Shown: piece by piece, positions 21,812 to 30,617 of the stretch
Numbering within the stretch: the stretch's first letter is position 1
Layout: each line of letters starts with the position of its first letter
Assembly: GCA_964402115.1 (NCBI GenBank)
Contig: CAYOBW010000038.1
Coordinates: 1-36,019 of the forward strand
Length of the DNA stretch: 36,019 nucleotides
Direction: 5' to 3'
DNA from: CAYOBW01 sp964402115
GTDB lineage: Bacteria; Verrucomicrobiota; Kiritimatiellia; UBA8416; CAYOBW01
The notes under the pieces: model-generated
Seen by the model: the letters and a program-made list of their open reading frames with translations, nothing else
Told to the model about the DNA's origin: nothing
Databases searched by the model: none
Position numbers and translations under genes: made by a program

Positions 21812-24391
21812 TTAGCGTCTATTAGCGTGCATGAGCGGTTCAACGGCTCCATCTGGGTTCATTTCGACGCGGACGCGGTAGAAACGGGCGCGAACGGCAT
21901 CCAAGCGGACGGTGGCCGTGTTGTACGGGGGAGTAGCTGGCAGGGCGCCGGTGACCATGCTCCACGCGTCGGTTGCAGGTGTTGTGCAGGTATCGACGGC
22001 GTACAGGCGCGCCGGCGTACTGCTCCAACGCAGCAAGACCCGCTCGCCGTTCTCCGTGGTCAGCCCGTGAAGGCGCAGAACACTGGCGGCATCGGTCGGA
22101 TCGGTGCCCGCAGCGAACTCGGCCCGGTCTTTCGCGCCGTCACCGTCACTGTCCGCCGTTCCATCATGCGTGAGATCGCCGAAGTGGTGCAGTTCCCCCG
22201 CGTCAGCCAGGCCGTCTCCATCCTGATCCGTGGCCGTGTCCCAATTCCGGAACGCGCCGGTTACCACCAGGGCGAAAGTCTGTGTCGGCTGTGGAACCAC
22301 CCAGGACGCTACGCTGATCTCGACCAGGCCTGTGGCGGGCGTTTGCCACAGAACCTGTTCGACGTTGTTCGTGCGATCGGCAGCGCCTCCGGGTGTCGAC
22401 CAGCCGCCGGCCAGTGCGTTCCCGCGATACAATTGCCCAGGCGCGCGGACGACCAGGTCGAGGTCGTTGACCAGGTGCTTGGTGGCGCCCGCCGTGGCGG
22501 GGTAGTCGGTCCAGACCAGCGTGACGCGCAGCGGCTGCGTGGCGGAGGTGACGTCCAGGTACCAGGACGGCACGGCCTGGATCGGGTCAGCAAAACCCGT
22601 TTCCTCGTCGGACACGAGGAGTGCATGCGAGCTGTTGGTGAACACGAGCGTGCGCGCGAGGTTGATGCGTCCCCAACCCTGGTCGCGGGCCGGAGGAGGG
22701 CTGGCTGCGCCAGTCATGGGCATGGCGCTGTTGATGAGCACCGCTTTCACGAGCGCGGCGCTGGGGTGGGGCCGTGCGTGGGCGGTCGTGGGCGCGCCGG
22801 TGGGGTGGAACCCCTGGGCGAAGTAGTCGCGCACCAGCGCCGCCATGCCGGCTGCCATGGGTGAGGAGTAACTGGTGCCCGAGCCCGTGGCAATGTCGGT
22901 GTTGTTGGTTGCGGCCAGGTTGCTGTTTGCGGACGTGACGCCCGCGCCCGGCGCGGCCAGGTCGGGCTTGTACCGGCCGTCCGAGGCCCAACCGCGGCTG
23001 GAGAACGAGGCGATGGTGTCCTGATTGGGCCCCGTGCCTGTCGCCGCGACACTGAGGGCGTTCTTGGCGACAGAGGGACTGGAGACATCCTGGTAACCGT
23101 CGTTGCCGGCGGCGCAGACGACCAGGAACTCGCGATGCGTCCACGTCACGAGATCCAGTTCGCGGCACGGCTGGGTGTAGGTGTTGTGGGGGTGGAAGTT
23201 CTCGCGGTCGCCCCAACTGTTGTTGTGGATGGTGGCGCCTTGGGCGACGGCCTGGATGAGTGCCGGATAGAAGTTCGTCACCGGGGTTCCCAGACCGGGC
23301 AGGTCGGCGTAGTCGTCGATGGCATACCCCGCGTCCTGGACGACTAGCTTCGCCGCCGGCGCCATGCCGTTGTAGATGGACTTGCCGAACGGGTCATCCA
23401 GGCGGCTGCCCAGGGCGTGGCCGGCTACGCGGGTGCCGTGGTAGTGGCTGCCCCAGTGCTGCAGGTTGGCAGGATTATCGGCGGCCCACAGGAAGTCGGC
23501 GGCAATCACCTTGCGCAGCCCCCTGTCAACGGTGGTGCCCCCGAGGCGGTTCGTGGGTGGCCACTGGCCGCCGGGATCGCGGAAGTAGTCTGAATCCGGG
23601 TCAATGCCGGTGTCGAGGATGGCGATCACCTGGTTCGAACCGTACAGGCGCTGGTCCCAAAGGGGCGTCGTGCCGGTGAAGCTGCCCGACTGCAGGGTGC
23701 GGATCCCGTAGTTGTTAAGGAGGTGCGCGCCACCGCCTGGCTCCACAAACAGGACGTCAGGATGTTCGCCGACGGTGTTCAGGAAGCGGTCGAGCGCCGC
23801 GCCCGCGACACAGCCTGCCAGCAGCGCCCCCTGGGAGCGCGGGCAGAGACCGGGCCCTTCCATCGCTGCCGCGCGGAGGGCGGCCTGAAGTTGTTCAGGA
23901 TGGCAATCGGGTAGCAGGTGCACGTAAAGCGGCACCGGCCGCGCGCGATCAGCCTGCTGGAATCGCGTTGACACGCGCAGTCCGGCGTCGAGCGGGCGGC
24001 AGACCGTTACCGCGCGCAAGGGCGGCTGCGGGCCGCTGGCGACACGCGCGATCCAGCCTTGGTCGGCAACGTACGCCAACAGTGTGATCCCGGCCCGGCG
24101 CAGGGTCACGCGCAGGCCGGCCGTCGCGGGCTGGGCGAGTCCAAGCAGGACGACGGCCGTCTGGTTGGTGGCGAGTTGTCGCTGGAGTGCTGCCAGTCGG
24201 GTTGGAGCGTCGGCCTCAGCGGCCAGGGTGCGTCCGTTGAAATGGATCGTGACCGCGGGGCCGGTGCGTGCATCCCGGGGTGCGGGCTGCATGGGCGCGG
24301 GCAACGGGCGGTACCCGATCAGCCAAGCCACCAGTAGAGCCAGGGCGAGGCAAAGCGCGACGGTCGATGTGGTTGGGGAGGGTGACTTCAC
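21812..24391 (-). CDS. Secreted subtilisin-family serine peptidase
   Basis: 859 residues. A signal peptide or anchor (VALCLALALLVAWLIGY) is followed by a prodomain-like region of about 220 residues. The S8 peptidase domain comes next, with Asp260 (AILDTGID), His318 (HYHGTRVAGH), Asn430 (CAAGND) and Ser507 (GTSYSSPMAAG), so the triad is intact. At about 600-712 lies a beta-sandwich as in KP-43-type subtilases (LRVTLVWTDYP, LVNDLDLVVRAPG). At about 720-770 are calcium-binding loops of thrombospondin-3/dockerin type (DQDGDGLADAGE, DSDGDGAKDRAEF). A final beta domain contains RFYRVRVE. The start is GTG 24391, just after a promoter, with no ribosome site. It probably degrades proteins outside the cell. 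Confidence 0.92.
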   Translation of the reverse strand: MKSPSPTTSTVALCLALALLVAWLIGYRPLPAPMQPAPRDARTGPAVTIHFNGRTLAAEADAPTRLAALQRQLATNQTAVVLLGLAQPATAGLRVTLRRAGITLLAYVADQGWIARVASGPQPPLRAVTVCRPLDAGLRVSTRFQQADRARPVPLYVHLLPDCHPEQLQAALRAAAMEGPGLCPRSQGALLAGCVAGAALDRFLNTVGEHPDVLFVEPGGGAHLLNNYGIRTLQSGSFTGTTPLWDQRLYGSNQVIAILDTGIDPDSDYFRDPGGQWPPTNRLGGTTVDRGLRKVIAADFLWAADNPANLQHWGSHYHGTRVAGHALGSRLDDPFGKSIYNGMAPAAKLVVQDAGYAIDDYADLPGLGTPVTNFYPALIQAVAQGATIHNNSWGDRENFHPHNTYTQPCRELDLVTWTHREFLVVCAAGNDGYQDVSSPSVAKNALSVAATGTGPNQDTIASFSSRGWASDGRYKPDLAAPGAGVTSANSNLAATNNTDIATGSGTSYSSPMAAGMAALVRDYFAQGFHPTGAPTTAHARPHPSAALVKAVLINSAMPMTGAASPPPARDQGWGRINLARTLVFTNSSHALLVSDEETGFADPIQAVPSWYLDVTSATQPLRVTLVWTDYPATAGATKHLVNDLDLVVRAPGQLYRGNALAGGWSTPGGAADRTNNVEQVLWQTPATGLVEISVASWVVPQPTQTFALVVTGAFRNWDTATDQDGDGLADAGELHHFGDLTHDGTADSDGDGAKDRAEFAAGTDPTDAASVLRLHGLTTENGERVLLRWSSTPARLYAVDTCTTPATDAWSMVTGALPATPPYNTATVRLDAVRARFYRVRVEMNPDGAVEPLMHANRR

Positions 24392-24400
24392 CGTGCTGGT

Positions 24401-24429
24401 AGTGTAGCGCAGAACTCGCGGTGGAGCAA
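24401..24429 (-). promoter_or_regulatory. Promoter of the subtilase gene
   Basis: On the minus strand: TTGCTC (24429-24424), a 17-base spacer, and TACACT (24406-24401). The predicted start near 24394 leaves at most three or four bases before the GTG at 24391. Confidence 0.5.
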
Positions 24430-24541
24430 TGACCGCTCTCGCCCCCGCGCTTCCCCGCCCGACAGCCCTCGACAGCGTCCGGGTGTGCCGCGCAAGCTGC
24501 GGGGGGGCAAGGCTCCCGTCTACCCGCCGGTGCGCACGCCG

Positions 24542-26080
24542 TCAGCAGCGCTTGACGTAAACGACCTTGTCGTCGGCAGGGGCGTAGAAATCCACGACGC
24601 GCGACTCCTCAATGTAGCCCTGCTTGAGGTAGAATTGGCGCGTGGAAGCGTAGGCCGAACGCCCCGAAGTTTCCGCGACGATGAGCCTTCCCCCCCGTTG
24701 GCGGATCAGCGACTCCGTATGATTCAGTAGCACCTCGCCGATGCCCAGACCCTGCACGGAGGGATCCACGCCGATCCAGTAAAGGTCGAAGCAGCCGACC
24801 GAGCAGGGGGTGGGGCCAAAGGCCGCCCAGCCCACCGTGCGGCCTTCCCACTCGGCGACATAGGACTGGTAGTGGCCGCCGGGCCCGTGGGCCAGGCCGT
24901 CGTCCAGGACTTCGCGAGCCGTCTCGAGCTCGTCCGCGCGGAAGAAGCGCGTGGCCTCCAACAGTTGCAGCACGGGATCGCGGTCACGCGGTTCGGTCCA
25001 GCGCAGCACCGGTGCGGCAGTCGGTGCCTGCCGCGCGCGGGTGCGGCGCGCCACGGTCCGCGCCATGCGCCGCTGGGCGGCGTTGTGCAACATGCCCTCG
25101 ACAAACGCCTGCAGCGTTACTCCGCCCGCGTGCAGGGCAGCGGCGAAGCCGCCTGCCAGGGAGATGTCGGGGTTGGGATTGACCTCGATGACAAAAGGAC
25201 GTCCGTCCTCCGCCACCCGGAAGTCCACGCGGGCATAGTCCTGACAACCCACGGCGGCCCAGGCGGCGGCCGCGACCCGCAGCACCTCATCTGCCACGGT
25301 CTTGGGCAGTTCGGCGGGAATGCGTCGAGTCGTGTTCTCGTATTCGAAGCTACCTTCGAGCCACTTCGCGGCATAGTCCACAATCTGCGGCCGGTCGGCC
25401 GGGAAGTTCGTGAAGACGATTTCCGCCGGCGGAAACACGTGCAGCTGCCCGTCGGTTTGCATGAGCGACACATTCACCTCGCGCCCGGTCACGAAGGACT
25501 CGACCAGAGCGGGCTGTCCGAACCGGGTGTGCACACGCGTCACCGCGTTGGCCAGCGCCGTGAGGTCATCCGCCGAACGCACGACGGAGGCGGCGTCAAT
25601 GCCCTCGCTCGCGTCGGTGGCGAGGGGCTTGACGATGACGGGGAAGGGCGGCAGGCCGCGGTCGACGACGGCGGCGCCGACAGGCACGACGCAGGCGGCC
25701 GGCGTGGGGACGCCGTGCGCCTGCAGCGCGGCTTTGGTCAGCCACTTGTCCAGGCAGAGGCCCTGGCAGGCTGCCGTGCCGCCCGTGCTGGGGCGGCCTA
25801 GCGCCTCGCAGATGGCGGGCACGAAGACCATGTCCGCGGGGTTGCCGTGCAGGCTTTCGACGAGATTGAAGACGAGGGTCTCGGCGCCTTCGCTGATCGC
25901 CGCAGGGATATCGTCCAGCCGCCGGATGCTGGCAGAGCGATAAGGGTAACCCAGGGTGGTCAGGGTCTCCTCGACCACGCGCACCTCGTCCAACACGCCG
26001 GCGTCGGATTCGGCATGCTCCCCCTTGCCGGCTGGGCGCGGCTGGTTGTAGAGGATCAGCACGGACGGACGTTTACTCAT
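24542..26080 (-). CDS. ATP-grasp (D-Ala-D-Ala ligase-like) and GNAT acetyltransferase fusion
   Basis: 512 residues with two enzyme parts. Residues 1-325 form an ATP-grasp ligase of the D-Ala-D-Ala ligase family: SVLILYNQP start, FNLVESLHGNPADMVFVPAICE, TGGTAACQGLCLDKWLTK, PVIVKPLATDASEGIDAASV, and metal-binding RVDFRVAEDGRPFVIEVNPNP. Residues about 350-512 form a GNAT N-acetyltransferase: LYWIGVDPSVQGLGIGEVLL is the acetyl-CoA loop, followed by FYLKQGYIEESRVVDFY. The ATG overlaps the stop of the preceding ligase gene (ATGA). The fusion suggests one product is both joined to an amino acid or peptide and acetylated. With kamA two genes upstream, beta-lysine is an attractive substrate; this is inference. 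Confidence 0.85.
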   Translation of the reverse strand: MSKRPSVLILYNQPRPAGKGEHAESDAGVLDEVRVVEETLTTLGYPYRSASIRRLDDIPAAISEGAETLVFNLVESLHGNPADMVFVPAICEALGRPSTGGTAACQGLCLDKWLTKAALQAHGVPTPAACVVPVGAAVVDRGLPPFPVIVKPLATDASEGIDAASVVRSADDLTALANAVTRVHTRFGQPALVESFVTGREVNVSLMQTDGQLHVFPPAEIVFTNFPADRPQIVDYAAKWLEGSFEYENTTRRIPAELPKTVADEVLRVAAAAWAAVGCQDYARVDFRVAEDGRPFVIEVNPNPDISLAGGFAAALHAGGVTLQAFVEGMLHNAAQRRMARTVARRTRARQAPTAAPVLRWTEPRDRDPVLQLLEATRFFRADELETAREVLDDGLAHGPGGHYQSYVAEWEGRTVGWAAFGPTPCSVGCFDLYWIGVDPSVQGLGIGEVLLNHTESLIRQRGGRLIVAETSGRSAYASTRQFYLKQGYIEESRVVDFYAPADDKVVYVKRC

Positions 26081-27090
26081 CGCTTGCCGCTCCATTGCGA
26101 GGCGCGCGGGTAGGCCTGCCGCCGTTCCGTGGCGCTGGTGACGATGGCCTTGATCAGGTCGGCGTAGGACATTCCCTCCTGCGCAGCGAGCATGGGCAGG
26201 TCGGAGTGTCCCGGGTTCAGGCCCGGCAGCGGATTGTGCTCCATCACCTGCGGCCGCCCCTGGGCGTCCAGGCGGATGTCCACCCGGCCGGCATCGCGGC
26301 ACTCCAACACGCGGTGGGTGGCCAGCGCCAGCGCCTCAACCTCTGCACGCAAGGGGCCGGCTGGCATCGGGAAGTAGTCCACGTACTTCTCGCACTGCTC
26401 CTTCACCTCCAGCGAGTAGTCCGCCGCCGGTGCGCCGGGCCTGATCGAGAACTCCATGGTGCCCACGACACGCGCGGCCCGCCCGGTGCCGAGCAGCCCT
26501 GTTGTGAATTCGCGTCCGGGCAGGTACTCCTCAACCAGCACGGGTTGAGTAAACGTGTGCAGCAATCGCAAGATCGTGGCTTGCAGCTCCGCGGGTGTGT
26601 GTATGCGCGACTGGTGATCCACGCCCTTGCCGGTGCCCTCGGCCACGGGCTTGGCAAAGAGGGGATAGGTCAGGTCGACCGCGGCCAGTTCCTCCGGCGT
26701 GGAGACCAGGCAAAACCGCGGCGTGGCTATGCCCGCAGCCTGCAGCAGGCGCTTGGTGACGGCCTTATCCAGCGTGACGGCGCAGACCAGCGGGTCGGAG
26801 AACGTGTAGGGCTGGCCGAAGAGCTCGAGGATGGCCGGCACTTGCGCCTCGCGGCTGCGCCCCTCGACGCCCTCGGCGATGGTGAAGACGAGGTCCCAGC
26901 GGTCCCCGTCGAGCAGTCGCTTGCAGAGTGCCCGGGCGTGCCCAATGCGCTCGGCGACGTGCCCCAACTCGCCCAGCGTGCGCTCGAGCGACTCGATGGT
27001 GATGTCGGCATCGAACTCCGCCACCTGCGTTTCGGAGAAGCCCTCCTTGAGGTAGTCTGAGCGCAGATCGTAAACCAAGCCGATTTTCAT
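26077..27090 (-). CDS. D-alanine-D-alanine ligase-like ATP-grasp enzyme
   Basis: 337 residues. ATP-grasp ligases join a carboxylate to an amine through an acyl phosphate. Visible elements are KIGLVYDLRSDY, LVFTIAEGVEGRSREAQVPA, PYTFSDPLVCAVTLDKAVTK, PLFAKPVAEGTGKGVDHQSR, LVEEYLPGREFTTGLLG, and RVDIRLDAQGRPQVMEHNPL with the metal-binding Glu and Asn. It departs from true Ddl, for instance in the TIAEGVEGRSREAQ loop, so cell-wall D-Ala-D-Ala synthesis is unlikely. ATG 27090 is preceded by GGAGGAG. It is followed with a 4-base overlap by a second ATP-grasp gene fused to GNAT. The two may form a heteromer or act in sequence. Confidence 0.85.
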   Translation of the reverse strand: MKIGLVYDLRSDYLKEGFSETQVAEFDADITIESLERTLGELGHVAERIGHARALCKRLLDGDRWDLVFTIAEGVEGRSREAQVPAILELFGQPYTFSDPLVCAVTLDKAVTKRLLQAAGIATPRFCLVSTPEELAAVDLTYPLFAKPVAEGTGKGVDHQSRIHTPAELQATILRLLHTFTQPVLVEEYLPGREFTTGLLGTGRAARVVGTMEFSIRPGAPAADYSLEVKEQCEKYVDYFPMPAGPLRAEVEALALATHRVLECRDAGRVDIRLDAQGRPQVMEHNPLPGLNPGHSDLPMLAAQEGMSYADLIKAIVTSATERRQAYPRASQWSGKR

Positions 27091-27120
27091 GCGGTTCTCC
27101 TCCTGCGGATCACAAATCAA

Positions 27121-27148
27121 CCGGGCCGGGACGTGCGTCCCGGCCCGG
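27121..27148 (-). terminator. Strong hairpin between kamA and the ligase genes
   Basis: CCGGGCCGGGAC, loop GTGC, GTCCCGGCCCGG: a perfect 12-bp stem about 40 bases after the kamA stop. On the minus strand it is followed by TTGATTTG, a weak T-rich tract. It may terminate or attenuate kamA transcripts before the downstream ligase genes. Confidence 0.6.
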
Positions 27149-27187
27149 TCAGCAGTCAACGAATCCGTGGCCGCCTGGTCGCGGCTC

Positions 27188-28582
27188 CTACGGGCTGATC
27201 TTGAACTCGAGCTGGTGGGCCGGCTCCGCGGCCTTACGCGCCACCGTCCGCCGCGGCGGACGATTGCGTTCGGCCGGCGCGTTGCCCGTCGCCAGCCCCC
27301 ACACCCCCGGCACGCGCACCGTGCCCCTGCTGCGGCGGGCCTTGACCGGGAGATTCCCCGGTTCCGGATACGCCACCAGGTTGCCTTCGAAGTTGCGCAC
27401 CACGGTGTGTGTCGGGCTCATCGACACGATGTAGTTGGGCAGCACCGGAATCTTGCCGCCGCCGTGCGGGGCGTCCACGACGTACGTGGGAATCGCCAGT
27501 CCGCTCAGACGGCCGCGCAAGTACTCCATGATCTCGATGCCGCGCGTCAGCGGCGTGCGGAAATGTTCCACACCCCGCACCAGGTCGCACTGGAACATGT
27601 AGTAGGGACGCACGCGCCGCTTGATCAGGTTGCGGCAGAGCTCCTCCATCAGCAGCGGATCATCGTTGATGCCCCGCAGCAGAACGCTCTGATTGGCTAC
27701 CGGAATGCCGTTGTCAATCAGCCGCGCGCAGGCCTGCGTGGCCTCCGGCGTCAATTCCACGGGATGGTTAAAGTGGGTGTTGACGAACAGCGGCTGATAC
27801 TTCTTCAGCATGTTCACCAAATCCCCCGTAATGCGCATCGGCATGGTGACCGGGGTGCGCGATCCGATGCGGATGATCTCCACGCTGGGCACAGCCCGCA
27901 GGGCCTGGAGAATCCGTTCGATGGCAGACGTAGCCATGGTGAAAGGGTCGCCCCCCGACACCACAACGTCCTTGACCTCAGGATGTTCCGTCAGGTACTG
28001 CGTCACCTGCGCCAGGCGCAGCGCGGAGATGCACTCCTCGCGGTGCCCCGCCACACGCTTGCGCGTGCAGTGCCGGCAGTACATGGCGCAGGTCGAGGTC
28101 GCGATCAGCAGGGCGCGATCCGGGTAACGGTGCACAAGGCCCGGCACCGGCATGTCCTCATCCTCGGCCAGCGGATCGTCCATCAGGCATTCGGGATCGT
28201 ACAACTCCTGCCGCTGCGGAATGCACTGCTGCAGGATCGGATCGCTCGAATCCATGGTCCGGATCAGCGACGCGTAGTACGGTGTGATGGCCAGCGGGAA
28301 CTTGTCCGCAGCATCCGCCATCCCCTTCGAGATGGGCAGGTGCGGCATGGACTTGCTCAACTGGGCCAGCGTACGAATCCGATTCCGCATCTGCCAGCGC
28401 CAGTCGTTGAACTGGTCTTCGGTGGGATTCCCCGATGCGGTCGCATCGAAGATGACGGCGGTCTGACGGGAATCCTGGTCGGATTCCTCGTCTACAGCCG
28501 GAGGGGGTTCATCAGATGGGCTGCTCAGGTCTCGATGATCTTGCGAGCTGAGCCCGACACTGTGGTCTTCTGATGGTTTCAT
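27188..28582 (-). CDS. kamA: L-lysine 2,3-aminomutase (radical SAM, KamA family)
   Basis: Converts L-lysine to L-beta-lysine using a [4Fe-4S] cluster, S-adenosylmethionine and PLP. It is 464 residues. The cluster motif is STCAMYCRHC (Cys165, Cys169, Cys172), followed by VVVSGGDPF. The PLP lysine is Lys377 in DAPHGGGKIP. The two aspartates that in the Clostridium enzyme hold the lysine side chain are kept: Asp333 in FQCDLVRG and Asp370 in VVDAPHG. Glutamate-specific relatives replace them, so lysine is the expected substrate. The first 60 residues are an acidic, low-complexity extension. The start at ATG 28582 has no close ribosome site; the AGGAG is about 17 bases away. No epmA or elongation factor P gene is near, which argues against the EpmB role. 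Confidence 0.92.
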   Translation of the reverse strand: MKPSEDHSVGLSSQDHRDLSSPSDEPPPAVDEESDQDSRQTAVIFDATASGNPTEDQFNDWRWQMRNRIRTLAQLSKSMPHLPISKGMADAADKFPLAITPYYASLIRTMDSSDPILQQCIPQRQELYDPECLMDDPLAEDEDMPVPGLVHRYPDRALLIATSTCAMYCRHCTRKRVAGHREECISALRLAQVTQYLTEHPEVKDVVVSGGDPFTMATSAIERILQALRAVPSVEIIRIGSRTPVTMPMRITGDLVNMLKKYQPLFVNTHFNHPVELTPEATQACARLIDNGIPVANQSVLLRGINDDPLLMEELCRNLIKRRVRPYYMFQCDLVRGVEHFRTPLTRGIEIMEYLRGRLSGLAIPTYVVDAPHGGGKIPVLPNYIVSMSPTHTVVRNFEGNLVAYPEPGNLPVKARRSRGTVRVPGVWGLATGNAPAERNRPPRRTVARKAAEPAHQLEFKISP

Positions 28583-28656
28583 TTTTTTGGAACGTCCGCG
28601 TCTCCTATTGGGCGCCGCCGGTCCTATTTCCGACAGCAACCGATTTGTTGTCTCGC

Positions 28657-28684
28657 CATCTATCACAATGGGTCGGGTTGTCAA
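28657..28684 (-). promoter_or_regulatory. Promoter of kamA
   Basis: On the minus strand: a perfect TTGACA (28684-28679), a 16-base spacer and TAGATG (28662-28657). The leader would be about 70 bases. This is an AT-rich island between kamA and ilvD; I see nothing else in the gap. Confidence 0.55.
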
Positions 28685-28792
28685 CAGTGAAACATGAAAA
28701 TGAAGTAAGAAAGTGCTGAAGGGCATCCCGGACACGCGTTCACGCGAGGACGTCCCGCCTCCCATCCGCCCGTTGGATCGCTCCCTCAGCGG

Positions 28793-30511
28793 TCAGGACG
28801 GGCGGTCGGTGACGGCGCCGGTCGAGGCCGGACCCACGGAGCGGGCGTACTTGGCCAGCACACCCCGCGTAACGCGCGTCGCGGGGGGCCTCCAGCGCGC
28901 CGCCCGGCGTTTCATCTCGGCGGCGGCGATGCCCAGCACGAGCGTGCGCGCGACGGCGTCAATGACGATCGGGTCTCCGTTGCGCACCAGCGCCAGCGGA
29001 CCGCCGACCGCCGCCTCTGGCGTAATGTGTCCCACGACGAAGCCGTGGCTGCCGCCCGAGAAGCGGCCGTCCGTGATCAGGGCGACCTCCGTCCCCAGTC
29101 CCCGGCCCATGACAGCTGCGGTGGGCGAGAGCATTTCGCGCATGCCCGGCCCCCCGCGCGGCCCTTCGTAGCGGATGACGATGACATGGCCCTTGCGGAC
29201 CGTTCCGTCCAGAATCGCCCGCAGGGCTTCCTCCTCGGACTCGAACACAAGCGCGCGACCCTGGAACGTCGTACCTTCCTTGCCGGAGATCTTCGCCACG
29301 GCCCCCTCCGGCGCCAGGTTCCCGTACAGGATGACCAGATGCCCCTCTGGCTTGACCGGTTGATCGAACGGCCGGATCACGGTCTGTTTCCGCGGATAGG
29401 GACGCACGCCGCGCAAGTTCCCGGCAAGCGTCCGCCCCGTGACGGTCAGGCAGCCGCCCTCGAGGAGCCCGTGCGCGAGCAGGGTCTGCAGCAGTGGCGC
29501 CGTGCCGCCAATGCGCACGAGGTCGGCCATGACATGCCGGCCGCTGGGCTTCAGGTCCGCCAGAACGGGCACGCGTTGCCCGACCCGCGTGAAATCGTCC
29601 AGCGTCAGCTCCACCCCCGCCGCATCGGCCATGGCCAGCAGGTGCAGCACGGCATTCGTGGATCCGCCCAGGGCCGTCACCACGGCGATTGCATTCAGGA
29701 ACGCGTCCCGCGTGAGGATGTCGGACGGGCGAATCCCCCGCCGCAGCAACTCGACCACGGCAGCACCCGCCCGTCGGCAGTCGTCACGCTTGGCGGCGGA
29801 CACCGCGGTCTGGGCGGAGCTGTTGGGCAGGCTCATGCCCAGCGCCTCGATGGCGGAGGCCATCGTGTTGGCCGTGTACATGCCGCCGCACGACCCCGGG
29901 CCGGGAATGGCGACGTGCTCCAACTCGCGCAGACCGCGGTCGCTCAGTGCCCCGCGCGCCCGTGCCCCCACCCCCTCGAAGACCGAGACAATGTCCACGT
30001 CGCACCCGCGCAGCCGGCCGGGCAGGATGGTGCCGCCATAGACGAATACCGACGGCCGGTTGAGCCGGGCGAGCGCGATCAGGCAGCCGGGCATGTTCTT
30101 GTCGCAGCCGCCGATAGCCACGAGCCCGTCGAAACCCTCGGCGCCCGCGACTGTCTCGATCGAATCGGCAATCACCTCCCGCGACACGAGCGAGTACTTC
30201 ATGCCCTGCGTGCCCATCGAGATGCCGTCGGAAACCGTGATCGTGTTGAAGATCACGGCCTTGCCGCCGGCGGCGTCGCAGCCGGCCGCGGCGGCGCGGG
30301 CCAGGCGGTCGATGTGCATGTTGCAGGGCGTCACCATGCTCCAGGTCGAGACGATGCCGATCTGGGACTTGCGGAGGTCGGCGTCGGTGAAGCCCACGGC
30401 ATGCAGCATGGCCCGGCTGGCGGCGCGCTCGACCCCACCTGTGACAGCGGCTGACCAGTGGCGGTGCAGACAGGTTCGGCGTTTTGCGGCTGCGGCAGGT
30501 GTCTTCTTCAT
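28793..30511 (-). CDS. ilvD: Dihydroxy-acid dehydratase
   Basis: Dehydrates 2,3-dihydroxy acids in isoleucine and valine synthesis using an iron-sulfur cluster. It is 572 residues, full length. Visible motifs: TPCNMH, FNTITVSDGISMGTQGMKYSL, CDKNMPGC, PGPGSCGGMYTANTM and STNAVLHLLA, then SGKEGTTFQGRA, GGPGMREML and DGRFSGGSHGFVVGHITPEA near the C-terminus. The three cluster-binding cysteines are present in TPCNMH, GGCDKN and GSCGGM. A basic N-terminal extension (MKKTPAAAAKRRTC) precedes the domain. It is the last gene of the minus-strand run after comEC, 106 bases away. The related gluconate dehydratases share the fold, but the motif wording fits IlvD. Confidence 0.94.
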   Translation of the reverse strand: MKKTPAAAAKRRTCLHRHWSAAVTGGVERAASRAMLHAVGFTDADLRKSQIGIVSTWSMVTPCNMHIDRLARAAAAGCDAAGGKAVIFNTITVSDGISMGTQGMKYSLVSREVIADSIETVAGAEGFDGLVAIGGCDKNMPGCLIALARLNRPSVFVYGGTILPGRLRGCDVDIVSVFEGVGARARGALSDRGLRELEHVAIPGPGSCGGMYTANTMASAIEALGMSLPNSSAQTAVSAAKRDDCRRAGAAVVELLRRGIRPSDILTRDAFLNAIAVVTALGGSTNAVLHLLAMADAAGVELTLDDFTRVGQRVPVLADLKPSGRHVMADLVRIGGTAPLLQTLLAHGLLEGGCLTVTGRTLAGNLRGVRPYPRKQTVIRPFDQPVKPEGHLVILYGNLAPEGAVAKISGKEGTTFQGRALVFESEEEALRAILDGTVRKGHVIVIRYEGPRGGPGMREMLSPTAAVMGRGLGTEVALITDGRFSGGSHGFVVGHITPEAAVGGPLALVRNGDPIVIDAVARTLVLGIAAAEMKRRAARWRPPATRVTRGVLAKYARSVGPASTGAVTDRPS

Positions 30512-30617
30512 GCCGGCTACTATGCGCGCGCCCCTTCCGGCCTGGCAAGCCTGAAGGGCGCAGGCTCGACCGGGGGACGCGTGCCGTTGGAGCGAGGGTG
30601 GGAGCGCGGCCGCTCCT

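Noticed and set aside
23632..23640. GGTTCGAAC, resembling a tRNA T-loop
   Set aside because: Lies in the subtilase coding sequence just before the catalytic Asp; no acceptor or anticodon arms can be formed around it.
26077..27090. True D-alanine-D-alanine ligase for cell-wall synthesis
   Set aside because: The protein departs from Ddl in key loops and is paired with a second ligase and kamA, so a wall role is less likely; kept as Ddl-like only.
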